NCBI GenBank assembly: GCA_037833965.1
Contig: AP031358.1
Location: forward strand, 16,004,001-16,068,000
Direction of reading: 5' to 3'
DNA: 64,000 bases
DNA from: Marchantia polymorpha subsp. ruderalis
Taxonomy: Eukaryota; Streptophyta; Marchantiopsida; Marchantiales; Marchantiaceae
Positions 45,100 through 56,297 of the stretch are shown here, piece by piece (the stretch's first letter is position 1; every line of letters begins with the position of its first letter). The position numbers and the translations under genes are program-made. The notes beneath the pieces are model-generated. The model saw nothing but the letters and a program-made list of their open reading frames with translations, made no database searches and was not told the origin of the DNA.

Positions 45100-47447
45100 A
45101 TGTCGACGAGCGATAGTGTGGGAAATCTGAGTGCGAGAGCCACACGGAAACTCCGTCGAGATTCAGAAAAAGCCGTGGAAACAAAACGGCGAACTAAAAA
45201 GAAGACTCCCGGTGAGGACTCTGCAGAAAGATCGCCATCACCGACTACTGGAAGACAAAGGCGTTCCAGTTCACCTACTGAGAGCATTGAGCTAACAGTT
45301 CTGTTGGACATCCCTCCGACAGGAACTCTTCCTGAGTTTGGCCAACCTAGGATCAGTCCGTCGACAGGATCACCGATGGCAGAACATCAAGCCAATCTCC
45401 GCCAGGTGTTTTCCCAACCTACCACCAAACATTCGTATCCAAGATACACGGGAACGGGCGACGACGATGATGCAGATTCATACATAAAGCTCTTCGAGTC
45501 TGTCTCCATTGCCAATCGTGAGACCAGTGATGAAGACAGACTACGAATCTTTCCTAGCCTGCTACGCAGACGAGCGCGTAGCTGGTACAACCATGAGAGC
45601 ACCGACCCCACTGGCATCCGGACCTGGGCTCAGCTCAAGGAAAAGTTTCTGAGGCGGTTCCGCGAACTCGGATATGACAGTCGAGTTCTGACCCGACTTC
45701 GAAATCTTCGACGCGAGCGGAAGGAGAATCTTCGAGACTACACTGAGAGATTCCAAGACCTCCTAGATCGAATTCCGAAGACAGGCCCGGGAGAACCATA
45801 CTCGGTACAACAGGCAGTGGATTGGTATGTGACAGGGCTCTCAAGAGAAATGGAGACCTTCTGTAGGAGAGGCAAGACTGACACAATCCAAGATGTGATA
45901 GCTTCCGCGGAGACCTTTGAGACGTCAACCCTTGACACTCGAAGACGCGACCGACGGCCGACGAAGAAGAAGTCGCAAGGCGGACGTCGGAAGAGAAGGA
46001 ACTCGCCTTCCTCGACAGAAGAATCAAGCTCCTCCGAATCAAGTTCTTCCTCGGAAGAGGAAGAGGACTCGTCATCTTCAGAAGAAGAAAAACGGAAGAA
46101 GAAACGCAGTGCGATCAAGAAGAAGGATCGAGGTAAGGGAATCCCAGTGAAGACTCAAGGGGACATCGCAGCCAAGGTAGACAACCTGGTGAAGAATTTT
46201 GCGGACCTGAAAGTTCATGTAGTGGGAGGCCAAGACCGACGTAAATCACCTGCGAGGCAACGAGCGAATCTCTGGTGTACTACGTGCGGACAGGTGGGAC
46301 ATGCCAACACGGAGTGCATGTCCGCGCGGCCATCTTACCCAGTGAATGCGGTCGAATGGGCACCACAGTGGGAGAACCCCATGTATTATGCTGAGCCACC
46401 TATGTATTATGCTGAGCAGGTTGAGGACACCGCCTACTCGGTACAGACAGCTCCAGCTACAACTCCGAACCCACCGGTGCATATACCGCGCTTTGTTCCG
46501 AGGGAAATGGCGGGTACACTCCCACCAAGACGCATGGCACCTCCAGGCAATCACAACCGACCTCGACCACAATTCGATGGTTGCTACAACTGCGGAGACA
46601 TGGGGCATTACGCGCCAAGCTGTCCCCACCCGAGGAAGCCAATGGGGTATGCACCATTGTGCAACAATTGCAAGAAGTCTGGACATACAGCAGCCGAATG
46701 TGATCAGCCACAACTCCCTAGGCCAGCCGTGCGTTTCGTATCGACACCTGGCAAGGAAGAGGTGCAGGTCAACCAGGTAGAACTGAGTCTGGACCCAGCT
46801 GAAGAAAACGAAGTATGGCCAAAGGAAGAAGTGCAGGTCAACCAGGTAGAACTGAGTCTGGACCCAGCTGAAGGAGACGAAGTATGGCCAGAGGAAGAAG
46901 TAATGTGCGGTCGGGTAGAAACCCGAAGTTCGAAGAGGAGAGGAGAAGGCCACGAGGACACTCGCCGCCTCGAGCGTAGGGAAGAGAGGAGGAAGTCTAA
47001 AGAAGTTAGAGAAGGCCAGAAGAGAAGGCCGGGTACACCTCCGGCTATGAGAAACACCCAGCCGGAGCAGAACTCAGAAAAGGCGGACAGGTATTCAGAA
47101 GAGTTCCGGACTCGAGATTACCTTCCGGACATCAAAGATGAGGTGAGTCACCTCATCAAGGAAGCACTGGGCGCCGGAATGACATCCGACGACCGGAAGG
47201 CGGTTAGGCCTCCTACACCACTTCCGACCGCGAGTACAGGGAGACTTCCGGCTGTGACTTCCAACACTCCCTACGACATAGTGAAAGACATGGGGAGCCA
47301 GAGGGCAAATATTTCCTTCCACCAGTTGTTGGAAGACAATAAGACGTACAGGAGGATGCTGATGCTTTCGTTGCGCCGACCACGCAAACCCCGAAAAGAG
47401 AAACTTCCGGCTGTGTACAGAGTGGAAGGAGGAGACCTGGGACCTCC
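45100..47447 (+). CDS. Gag polyprotein region of element G (interrupted at its 3' end by A3)
   Basis: The ATG at 45100 opens 782 codons before LTR A3. Residues 1-65 are basic and Ser-rich. About 115-275 is the retrotransposon Gag fold (YIKLFESV, RARSWYNHE, WAQLKEKFLRRFREL, LRDYTERFQDLL). A Ser/Glu tract followed by KRKKKRSAIKKKDRGKG precedes three CCHC zinc knuckles: CTTCGQVGHANTEC (46276-46317), CYNCGDMGHYAPSC (46582-46623) and CNNCKKSGHTAAEC (46661-46702), which bind genomic RNA. A 23-residue tandem duplication follows. The frame is not closed by its own stop: the codon split by A3 joins in phase with the protease region at 52843. Confidence 0.9.
46756..46893 (+). repeat. 69-bp in-frame tandem duplication in gag
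   Basis: Units 46756-46824 and 46825-46893 each encode EEVQVNQVELSLDPAE plus seven more residues, with two or three differences. It lies between the last zinc knuckle and the protease. Confidence 0.85.
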
Positions 47448-50400
47448 TGTAATAACCCACTAAAGGCTAAAACTGCAATATAGTGGTAGAAAGGTCGAAC
47501 CCACAGGGATAGAGGAACACACAGGGTACAAAGTGTCACGTTTTAACAGACTATTGAGGAGTTTGAATTCTCAGGCAACTGTCACTCCCAGAAATACTGC
47601 AAGTGTCCACTCGGAGCGCACTCGGAGGTCGCACAGTGCAGCGTAACACACACACATACACACACCTGAAACTACAGAAACACAACCCAGAGATCCGTTA
47701 GGACCTCTACTCAAGATTTCAGGGGGAAAGTCTCTCGCGAGCACACTCGGCAAAGCTGCGGGCAGTGACTTCCAACTCCGGCTTTTACAACACTTCCACT
47801 AGCTTGCTGCTAGTGTAGGAAACCCGATTTGGACTGCCTACTTCGGATCGAAGTCACTCCTACGCGGTGAACAACACTCTCAACTCACAAAACGCGCAGA
47901 GAACACAGGTCCGCACTGAAGGACTCACTGTGAAACATTCCAGTAACACAACAACAGTCTATTGAAGAGTTTGAATTCTCAGGCACTTGTCATTCCCAGA
48001 AATACTACAGGGGTTACCCTCAAGGCACCTGCTGCAGCGTAACCTGAATTTACAACCAAGGCTTACACGAAGTAGCAAAACTTCACTTTGGCATTCAGGG
48101 GAAAAATCCCAAGGAGTACAATCAGAAAGAAACACTCGAAGGTGTAGGGGCGAAACTGTTCAAGTATCTAACTAGTCACTGGCTCTGAGCATCGGCAGTC
48201 ACCCGCAGGTGCAGATCCGAACTACTCAAGTCTCTAACCAATGTACTAGCTCTGAACATTCGGCCGAAGGCCTTCAGCTACAAAATGCGGAACGCTAAGT
48301 TGTAACTCCTCCTGCGTGGTGACAGAACTCAAGGACACAAACACGCAAAGGAAATGGGTTCCTGATCTATACTTCTGATGGGAAAGAACCCCAGGCAAAA
48401 CGCCTGGAACTATTTTATACCTTCTAAGTCCTACCTAACACTACACTGCACTACGCTACACGCCTGCACGGAACCACGCTACACTACACTCCGCGGAACC
48501 TGTACTACGTCTCCTGCGCGGCCGACTGCCGCGCACTAACTCCCTACCCTGCCAATCTTCCGCTCGACTGCGCAGTCCCAACCTCTGCAACGCCGCGGAC
48601 ACCTCCCCTTCGAGGGCGGACATGGTATCCTGTGCCTTCGACAGAAAGGCATCGAGCTTCTTTGCTACCTTCCGTCGACTCCTACTGTCGCCTGACAACA
48701 ACCCGGCTGCGCGCAATTCCAACTCACGCAGTGTGAGTTTCTCCTGCGCCTTCACTTCCCAGTGGGCGTAGCCCTTGAGACAGTGGGCGACTCGCCTCGC
48801 CGTCTCCACCTTCGTGCGATCCGCCTCCTTCCTGCGATCTTCTTCAATTATCACTAATTGCGATTCGGCTTCAGCACGTTGCGCTCTCAATTCGCCACAC
48901 TCTGACTGTAACCTGCGGATTAACTCTTCATCCGCCTGCCGTGCGAGCTGACATTGTTCCAACAACCGCGTCTGTCGCACGAGCTCCTCTGACAAAATCC
49001 GATTCTGGGCCTGCTCAGAGTTGAGTGCTTCCTTGACCTTCACCTGCTCCTTGGTGAGCTCGCCCAGTTTCTCATCCTTCATCTTCTCGGAGTGCTTGTA
49101 GAATTTCTGATTAAGCTTGTACTGACCCCACAAGCACGCATGCTTCTCCTTCAAGTCCTTCAACTCCTGGTCCACTCTAGCTAATAGCTTGCTGGTGTGG
49201 ACTTTAGTGCGAGTCCGCCTGCGCACTAACTCGATGTAAGATCCCGGCTGGAGTGGGTCGGCGTATTTATCGACCTTGCGATCCAAGTACCGCAGCAACG
49301 GAATCACCTGCTCAGAGAGCGCCGCCGCCGGCGCTCCAACAATTTCCTCCTCCTCCTCCTCGGTGTCTTCTGCTCCTGACATTTCTTCCGTGGAGCCTCC
49401 GTCGTCATCATCCGAGTGGAGAATTTCAGTCGCCATTGATTGCGTCGGCGACTGCCCCGAGTGGGGCTGCACGTCGTCGACGTGTGCTGCCTGCGAAGGC
49501 ACGGCTGCAGCCTCGCTGCTCGTCGCCAAAATGTCTAAGGCGGAAGGCGAGTGTACCCGTGCGGCATCCCCGTCTCTCGCTTGTTGATTGTCTACCGCAT
49601 CCTCTCTGCCGCCGTCGTCCGCCACCGAAGGCGATCGAGCGGAGGGTGACTGCGCGGGGTTTGATTGCGCATCGCGCATCGAAATTTCATCCCGCGGACA
49701 GTCACTCCGCTCCATCGTCTGCTGCTCCCTTGATCGGTCTGTGGGGGCTGTGCCCGGCCCGTGCGCAGGCGCATTTGCCGGCGCCTTGTCCGCCGCAGGC
49801 GTAGCGCCGCGGACATCTATCGCCGAAGGCGACATGGCCGGGGGCCGCACGCCCGATGTTCCTTGGCCTATAGGCCCTACCGCCGAAGGCGCATCTATCG
49901 GCGGACTTCCCGCCGATGGTGCGGCCTCCGCACGCTCTCTGCTCGTATCTCCTCGGCTCGAAGGCCCTGGCACCGAAGGCGCAAATTGCGGCGCGTGGTG
50001 CGCCGGAGGGTCTGGCCCCGAGGGCCGGTGTCTCGTAGGCGGTTCTTCCGCCGGCTCCTTCCCCTTCCTACGTTGGAACGGGGGTGATTCTTGCCTGTGC
50101 ACAGGCGGCACGTGTGGAGGTGTCCTGTGCACAGGCGACCTGTGCACAGGTGAGCGCCTGTGCACAGGCGGACTGCTCCTTCCCACGCGTAAGCGTAGAT
50201 CCACGTCCACTTGTGTTCGCCGGTCCGCGGAGGCTCGTCCGTCCGCGGAAGTTCGCCTGTGCGCAAACGGAACATCTGTCCGCATCGCACGTGGTAACTC
50301 CGGAGGCCCTTGGCCCGTAGGCGGCCTCTCTCCCGTCGAGGTTGCAGCGTGGCCCGTCGCTCCTGCGGTCGTCCGCGCTTCCTCATGCCTCTCTGGCGAC

Positions 50401-52837
50401 GCACTTCCTATCTTCGTTGCAATTGTCGCCGTGTCCGCACTGTCGGCTGGTAACACCAGTCTGCGTGCCTTCTGCTTCGGCCGGCTGTATGGCTCGCACA
50501 GCGGCCGCGGTCGAATGGGAGCAGAGGGTTCTTGATGCTGCTCCTCTTCAGACTCTTCCCTCCATCGCCGCTTCCGCGGCACTCGTGCTGCAGGGGTGTG
50601 TCTCCCTTCGTCCCTCCGTCTTGATGGGGTAGAAGTCGGTGACTCCTCTGCATCAGTGTCGACCTCGTTCTCCCGCACATACTTCCCGGGATGGTCGATG
50701 GACAATGGCGGAAAATGTTCAAGCTCCGCCGCTGTCAAACAATTCCGCTGTCGATAAAAATTGATGAGGAAAGGAGAAAGATGGTTTAGAGTTCCCCCCT
50801 TCTCCTCAAACGCGTGCTGTCGCATCACCCTGTGCAGGATGCTCGCCCAGTGAATTGGAGTTCCCTCGATGACGCACTCCACAAAAGAGACCTGCCACAA
50901 TGTGATGTAGCAGGCGCGGTGCGGCTGCAGTAATTGCATCAGCGCCGCGGACAAAGTCCGGCGAAATCGATCCTTGTAATCACGGGTCCTGTACCCATTC
51001 TTGGTAGACCTCCCGGTCTTGAACAGCTCCACAAATTGCGCCTCTTCTTGCTTGGTCACCTTGATGCTCTCACTGTCGAAAAGGAGATGCCCTGGCATGC
51101 CAGCACATCTTCCCAACGCCTGCGCCCAATCTTGGACTGTCCACCGATCAACATGCGGACGCAATCCGCGCGAGGGTGGTCCCTGTGGCTCTAGCCACTC
51201 GCGCACCATATTCGCACAGATGTAATTCCATCCCCATAGCAAGAAATCGAGCTTTCTTGCTATTAAGCGCTCCTCAAAAGCGCGCAGCCCGTTCTGCGGT
51301 AGGCGAAGTGGCACCATCCGCAATCTGCTCGGTCTCGTCATTGCGTTCCTGGGGTTCGCTCGCCCGCTCATTCTACTTCCGCACCGCCCGGGTTTCTTTC
51401 TCTCTCGGCAAACTCTAATCGCCCTCAATTCCAAATCACGCGCACTCACTTCTCCCTCAATCAACAAGAAATCTCCTGTGCGACGACGTCGAGAATGTTC
51501 CGCAGCCAGCAGATGGATGCGCGCAGCGCGCACAAGAGATTGGAATCGCGAATTCAAGAATGGGACGTTCTCCGCCGCCCGGTCGAAGGTCATGGTCGGC
51601 TCTTGCTCGTGAAGAACGTCTCACTTGATGGCCGCGCCGGCTGTACGCTGGAACGGTCTTCGCTCTCACGCGCAGCTTCACGCTCCGCCGTCGTCGATTA
51701 AACTCTCACGCTCGAATTGGCGGATTTGAACTCCGCGAGCGTATTACCCTGCGGACATGGGGGCGTAGCGCCGAAGGCGAGTTTTCCGCCTTGCGCGGTA
51801 CACTTGTTCGTACCGCCCCTCGGCCAATCCCCCTCTGCCTTGACGCGTGTGTCCGCATGTCGGACAAAAGTTCAACTCCTGCCTGTGCGCAGGCAGGAGC
51901 CTCGGCGGATTCTCCGCCGGTGCGGAACTTCATCCTCCTGTGCACAGGCGTTCGCCTGTGCGCAGGCGAATTCCGTGCGCTACGTCGCGCTGGCGCGGAA
52001 GGCGTTGACCGTGGTCAGCCGTCTCCGTCCAGTCTGTCCGTTCCTTGTCTCTTCGTCGGCGCTTCCGCCGCCGCAACTCCGTCCGTCCAAGAGCGCATCC
52101 ACCCTTCCCGTCCGCATGGTCCGTACCGATTTGATTACTCTGGCGGCTCTTCCGACGTACGCGGCGCCGCGCTGGCGCGGAAGGCGCCGTACACTTTCTA
52201 CCTCACAAAGCGCATTTCTAGGGCCCAAGGCGGATTTTCCGCCGACGCCGAAGCGCCTGTGCACAGGCGAACGCCTGTGCGTAGGCGGACTTCGCGCCTC
52301 CCCTAACCCTACTTCGCCTGTGCACAGGCGAACGTCTTCGTCCGTGCATAGGACAAAACTTGATTCCCCCTTCCGCGTAGGCGGAATTCGCGCCGGTGGC
52401 GAACTCCTTCCGCCGTAGGCGACCGCCTCCGTTTCTTCCAATAGCGATAACTCCCTAAGTCCTGATCCGTTCCAAGCGTTCTTGGGCTCGTTGAAATCAG
52501 TGCGTCGAGCTCTTTCCAACGGGATCCTAACTTGGTCAAGGCGCCCGAGGGTTAACCTAATTATGGAGGGTTTCCCTACAGCCGCGGACGCAACCTCCGA
52601 AGGCGGGTTTTGCGCCTTGCGCCGTAGAGATCCTAACTGCAGAGCTCGCAGGGAGGGTGGTGTCTGTCCTTACTGCTGCACCCCAAATCCCAGATTCTAC
52701 AAGATCCCTCGAGAATCCCCGCGATCTTCCGGATTCACTCTGTTTTGATGTACCGAAGGCTATTTACAATGCTGCCAGGGTACAGTTTTTCAAAAATGTT
52801 TTAATTTCCTCAAAATTGCCAAAAGTGGGGTACCACA
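47448..52837 (-). mobile_element. Solo LTR A3 (minus), inserted between gag and protease of G
   Basis: It is flanked by CCTCC (47443-47447 and 52838-52842). On the minus strand it starts TGTGGTACCCCAC and ends GTGGGTTATTACA; 5390 bp. It carries an intact A frame. There is no internal domain. Confidence 0.92.
48456..51341 (-). CDS. LTR-encoded coiled-coil protein, family A (A3 copy, intact)
   Basis: The preferred ATG is at 51341, with an in-frame ATG upstream at 51593; 961 residues from the preferred start. The N-terminal domain is the same as in A1 at protein level as far as I compared, although codons differ (for example CTG/CTA and GAC/GAT), a sign of selection on the protein. The linker has four PVHR units and several substitutions relative to A1. 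Acidic patch, coiled coil and basic tail are as in A1. The stop lies just upstream of the minus-strand TATA box near 48412-48420. Confidence 0.75.
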   Translation of the reverse strand: MTRPSRLRMVPLRLPQNGLRAFEERLIARKLDFLLWGWNYICANMVREWLEPQGPPSRGLRPHVDRWTVQDWAQALGRCAGMPGHLLFDSESIKVTKQEEAQFVELFKTGRSTKNGYRTRDYKDRFRRTLSAALMQLLQPHRACYITLWQVSFVECVIEGTPIHWASILHRVMRQHAFEEKGGTLNHLSPFLINFYRQRNCLTAAELEHFPPLSIDHPGKYVRENEVDTDAEESPTSTPSRRRDEGRHTPAARVPRKRRWREESEEEQHQEPSAPIRPRPLCEPYSRPKQKARRLVLPADSADTATIATKIGSASPERHEEARTTAGATGHAATSTGERPPTGQGPPELPRAMRTDVPFAHRRTSADGRASADRRTQVDVDLRLRVGRSSPPVHRRSPVHRSPVHRTPPHVPPVHRQESPPFQRRKGKEPAEEPPTRHRPSGPDPPAHHAPQFAPSVPGPSSRGDTSRERAEAAPSAGSPPIDAPSAVGPIGQGTSGVRPPAMSPSAIDVRGATPAADKAPANAPAHGPGTAPTDRSREQQTMERSDCPRDEISMRDAQSNPAQSPSARSPSVADDGGREDAVDNQQARDGDAARVHSPSALDILATSSEAAAVPSQAAHVDDVQPHSGQSPTQSMATEILHSDDDDGGSTEEMSGAEDTEEEEEEIVGAPAAALSEQVIPLLRYLDRKVDKYADPLQPGSYIELVRRRTRTKVHTSKLLARVDQELKDLKEKHACLWGQYKLNQKFYKHSEKMKDEKLGELTKEQVKVKEALNSEQAQNRILSEELVRQTRLLEQCQLARQADEELIRRLQSECGELRAQRAEAESQLVIIEEDRRKEADRTKVETARRVAHCLKGYAHWEVKAQEKLTLRELELRAAGLLSGDSRSRRKVAKKLDAFLSKAQDTMSALEGEVSAALQRLGLRSRAEDWQGRELVRGSRPRRRRSTGSAECSVAWFRAGV

Positions 52838-52842
52838 CCTCC

Positions 52843-53392
52843 AGAGATCGAAGTAGAGATCGGAGGCTGCGTCATTCAGAAGGTACCAGTGGACTCCGGC
52901 TCGGGCGTGAATATCATGACCGAGGAGACAGCGAACTCCTTGGGGTTCCAGACCTTCGAGCCTACATCCCGAGTATTGCGACTGGCCGATCAAACACGCA
53001 GAATGCCACTAGGAATGTTGAGCAATGTGAGAACCAACATTGGAGGAGTGGACTTTCAACTGTCCTACATAATACTGCAACCTCTGATGAAGAAAGGTTA
53101 TGATGTGGTGCTTGGCAGACCGTGGCTATACGATGCTAAAGCAAGGTGTGACTGGAGTAGGAAGAGATTACAGTTCCGTAGCCCTGCGGACCCTCCGACT
53201 GTCATTACCGTACCATGGACCAAGGTACCCCATGAGGGCGAAACACCTTCCACCACCTCCGGTTACACAACCGGAGGGGAGACCAGCTCATCATGCACTT
53301 CAGAGACCGAAACGTCGGAAGAATTTGTGGGCTACGTCACTTGCTGCTCTATTGAGGAGGAAGGAGACGCGGTGTATCCGGATGACGAATAG
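52843..53392 (+). CDS. Aspartic protease region of element G pol
   Basis: It continues the gag frame after A3. The catalytic motif VPVDSGSGVNIM (Asp codon 52892-52894) is the retropepsin D-S/T-G signature, followed by ADQTRRMPLGML, IGGVDFQLSYIIL and VVLGRPWLYD, typical of plant gypsy proteases. It cleaves the Gag-Pol polyprotein inside the particle. The region ends with an acidic tail and a TAG at 53390-53392. The same frame continues directly into reverse transcriptase, so this TAG is either a nonsense mutation or a programmed readthrough stop. Confidence 0.88.
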
Positions 53393-53398
53393 CAACTA
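53390..53398 (+). promoter_or_regulatory. Possible stop-codon readthrough site (TAG CAA CTA)
   Basis: The stop separating protease from reverse transcriptase is followed by CAACTA, fitting the UAG-CARYYA consensus of tobamovirus-type readthrough signals. The downstream frame is open and continuous with pol for 184 codons. It may equally be a chance outcome of a point mutation. Confidence 0.4.
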
Positions 53399-56233
53399 GC
53401 AGCCGGACTGGGCAGAAGCGAGATCAGTCACACAGAGGGGATTGTTGACCCGAGTGATTGCTGCGAACTGCAACTCAGTCCAGGTAAAGGCTTGAAGGTG
53501 TCAAGCCAGGTACAAGGAGAAGAGTTGAACAGGGTACAGGCGTTTCTTCGCCAGTATGAGGATGTCTTCGCATGGAAGATTGAAGACATGAAAGGCATAC
53601 CTGCAAGGTATGGAGAGCACAGAATCGACTTGTTGGACGAGGCAGTTCCGGTTCGCCAACGCCAATACAGGCTCAACCCAAAATATTCATTATTGGTGAA
53701 GGACGAAATCGATAAGTACCTGAGCGCAGGAATTATCTACCCGGTACTCAGTAGCGAGTGGGTGTCGCCTATCGTGATCGTGCCCAAGAAACTGACGGGT
53801 AAGATCCGGGTGTGTCAGGACTTCAGGAAGCTGAACGCAGCAACGCGGAAGGACCATCACCCTCTTCCTTTCACGGACTCTATTCTGGACCATGTAGCAG
53901 GGCATGAATGCTACAGTTTCCTAGACGGATTTTCCAGCTACAACTAGGTGTCCATCAGGGAACAGGACAAGGACAAAACAACCTTCACGACCGACTGGGG
54001 AACCTATGCTTATCACAAGATGCCGTTCGGTCTGTGCAACGCGCCAGCGACGTTCCAGCGGATGATGACAAACATCTTCCAAGAGCACCTGAGGAAGTTC
54101 CTAGAAATTTTCATCGACGACTTTTGTGTCTTCGGTAAGAGGTCGGAGCACCTTGACCATCTTCGGCAAACGTTCGACAGATGTAGGGAGAGCAGCTTGT
54201 CCTTGCACCCTGAGAAATGTTTTTTCTTCATGACCAGCGGAATCCTGCTGGGGCACCGAGTTTCGTCCGATGGCATTGCAGTAGATGTAGAGAAGGTGAA
54301 GATTATTCTCGAACTGCAACCGCCAACGAATCTGCGTGAGTTGAGGGCCTTCCTTGGCCATGTAGGTTATTACAGAAGGTTCATAAATATGTACGCCATC
54401 TTGGCAGCCGATCTGACGAAGCTGCTTAAGAAGGATGAACCCTATGTGTGGGGCAAGGAGCAACAGCTGGCCTTTGAAACGCTCAAAGCCAAACTGACGA
54501 CTGCTCCGGTTCTGAGAAGTCCGGATTGGAACAGACCTTTCCATGTCTATGTAGACACGTTGGCGTTTGCAATCGGAGTGGTTCTCAGTCAGAAGGACGA
54601 CAACAAGAAAGACTACCCGATTTACTTCGCGAGTCGTCAGTTGTCAGCAGCAGAGAAGAAGTACACGACAACTGAGAGGGAGGCGTTGGGAATGGTGTAC
54701 TCCTGCAAGAAGTTCCGACATTATTTGATCTGCTACGAGTTCGTGTTTCATGTAGATCATTACGCCTTACAGCACCTGGTCAAGAAGGCGGATCTGTCCG
54801 GACGAATTGCCAGGTGGGTACTACTGCTGCAGGAATTCACCTACACTGTACAGACACGGAAAGGCGTTCACCATGAGAACGCGGACTACCTCTCCCGACT
54901 ATGGACCGAACCCATAGAGGAGGAAGTAGTGGATGATTTTCCCGACGAACAACTTTTTCAGTTGTCCGCCAGCCATGAGTCCAGGTACGCGGACTTATAC
55001 AGGTTTCTGCTCACACTCCAATGTCCGGAAGGATTGGATGCGGAGCAGCGCACAGTCTTCGTTCATAAAGCGGGGCCTTACCAGCTTCAACAGGGGGTCT
55101 TGTTCAAGAAAATGGCAGACGAGAGGCTGTGCAGATGTCTAGAGGAGTCTGAGGTCCCGCGAGTTGTCAAAGCCATGCACACAGAAGACGCTGGTGGTCA
55201 CTACGCCACCAGAAATACAGTGACCAAAATTGTGAATGCAGGATACTGGTGGCCGACGATGTTCAAAGATGTACACGACTACGTTCGCAAATGCGACAGC
55301 TGCCAGAGGACGGGAAGGACGACTCCGACCACGAGATGGCCTCTTACACCAATCATGCCATTGGCACCATTTGAAAAATGGGGGATCGACTTCGTGGGAC
55401 CAATACAACCTGTCACTAAAGGCACGCGCAGGCGCTACATATTGGTAGCAACAGACTATGCGACCAAGATGGTGGAGGCAGAGGCCACAAGGCATGACGA
55501 CGCAGCCGCAGTAGCACGGTTCCTATTCGAATCAATCATCACACGCTACGGGTGCCCCCTAGAAATAGTCAGTGACAGAGGGACACACTTTCTGAATCAG
55601 GTGATAGAGAGTTTGACGCGGCACTTCCAGATTAAGCATCGAAAGACTACTCCATACAACCCCAAGGCAAATGGTCTGACAGAGAAGTCCAATGGATTAC
55701 TCTGTAAGATACTCCTCAAGGTGACTGTAAACCATGCTCATGACTGGGACACCAAGCTACCGGCCGCCTTATGGGCATATAGAACGGCAGAAAAAGTCAC
55801 CACCAGGCAAACACCTTACTTCCTAGTTTATGGCCAGCATCCGATCTTACCCATCGAATTCGAGATACCTACGAAGAGGACCTTAGATCAGAGAAGGCTG
55901 GACGTGGAGGAAAGTCAGGCATATCGACTGCAAGAGGTAATGGCACTGGAGGAAAGACGTCAAGAAGCCGAAGATCGGACAAAGCAATTACAACTCAGGC
56001 GGAAGGAGAAGTACGATCGAAGGCTCAAACCAGTACTGCTGGAGAAGGGCGACTTGGCTCTACTATATGATAGCAGACATGCTAGATTTCCAGGCAAGCT
56101 CCACTTGAGGTGGATGGGACCTTAGAAGGTAATAGAAGTTTTTCCAAATGGATCCATCCAACTCGCAGAACTGACGGGAGAATGGTTAGGCACCCGCGTG
56201 AACGGATGGCGTCTGAAGAAATACCACGTGTAA
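53393..56233 (+). pseudogene. Pol of element G: reverse transcriptase, RNase H, integrase (two in-frame stops)
   Basis: Reverse transcriptase covers about 53500-54400: WVSPIVIVPKK, RVCQDFRKLN, MPFGLCNAPATFQRMM and the catalytic FIDD (54110-54121). RNase H covers about 54530-54900 (VYVDTLAFAIGVVLSQ, TTEREALGMVYSCKKFRHYL). Integrase begins near 55170: an HHCC zinc region ending KCDSCQRTGR, then the catalytic triad D (55388, GIDFVGP), D (55574, SDRGTHF), E (55682, GLTEKSNG), and the C-terminal WMGP...PNGSIQL...NGWRLKKYHV. There is no chromodomain. TAG at 53945-53947 replaces the Gln of the YNQVSI motif, and TAG at 56123-56125 replaces Phe of GPFKV. The natural end is TAA at 56231. This copy cannot make full-length Pol without suppression. 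Confidence 0.9.
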
Positions 56234-56257
56234 ATGTTCGCGTGGGCGCTCACAATT

Positions 56258-56268
56258 GAGGAGGGGGG
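56258..56268 (+). promoter_or_regulatory. Polypurine tract of element G
   Basis: GAGGAGGGGGG lies two bases before the 3' LTR start at 56271. It primes plus-strand DNA synthesis in LTR retrotransposons. Confidence 0.85.
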
Positions 56269-56270
56269 CA

Positions 56271-56297
56271 TGTGGTAACACACTTTTTGTTTTTTTT
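56271..56297 (+). mobile_element. 3' LTR of G, first 27 bp
   Basis: TGTGGTAACACAC and the following T-rich stretch, identical to the 5' LTR start. It is interrupted in the T-run by LTR A4. Confidence 0.88.
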
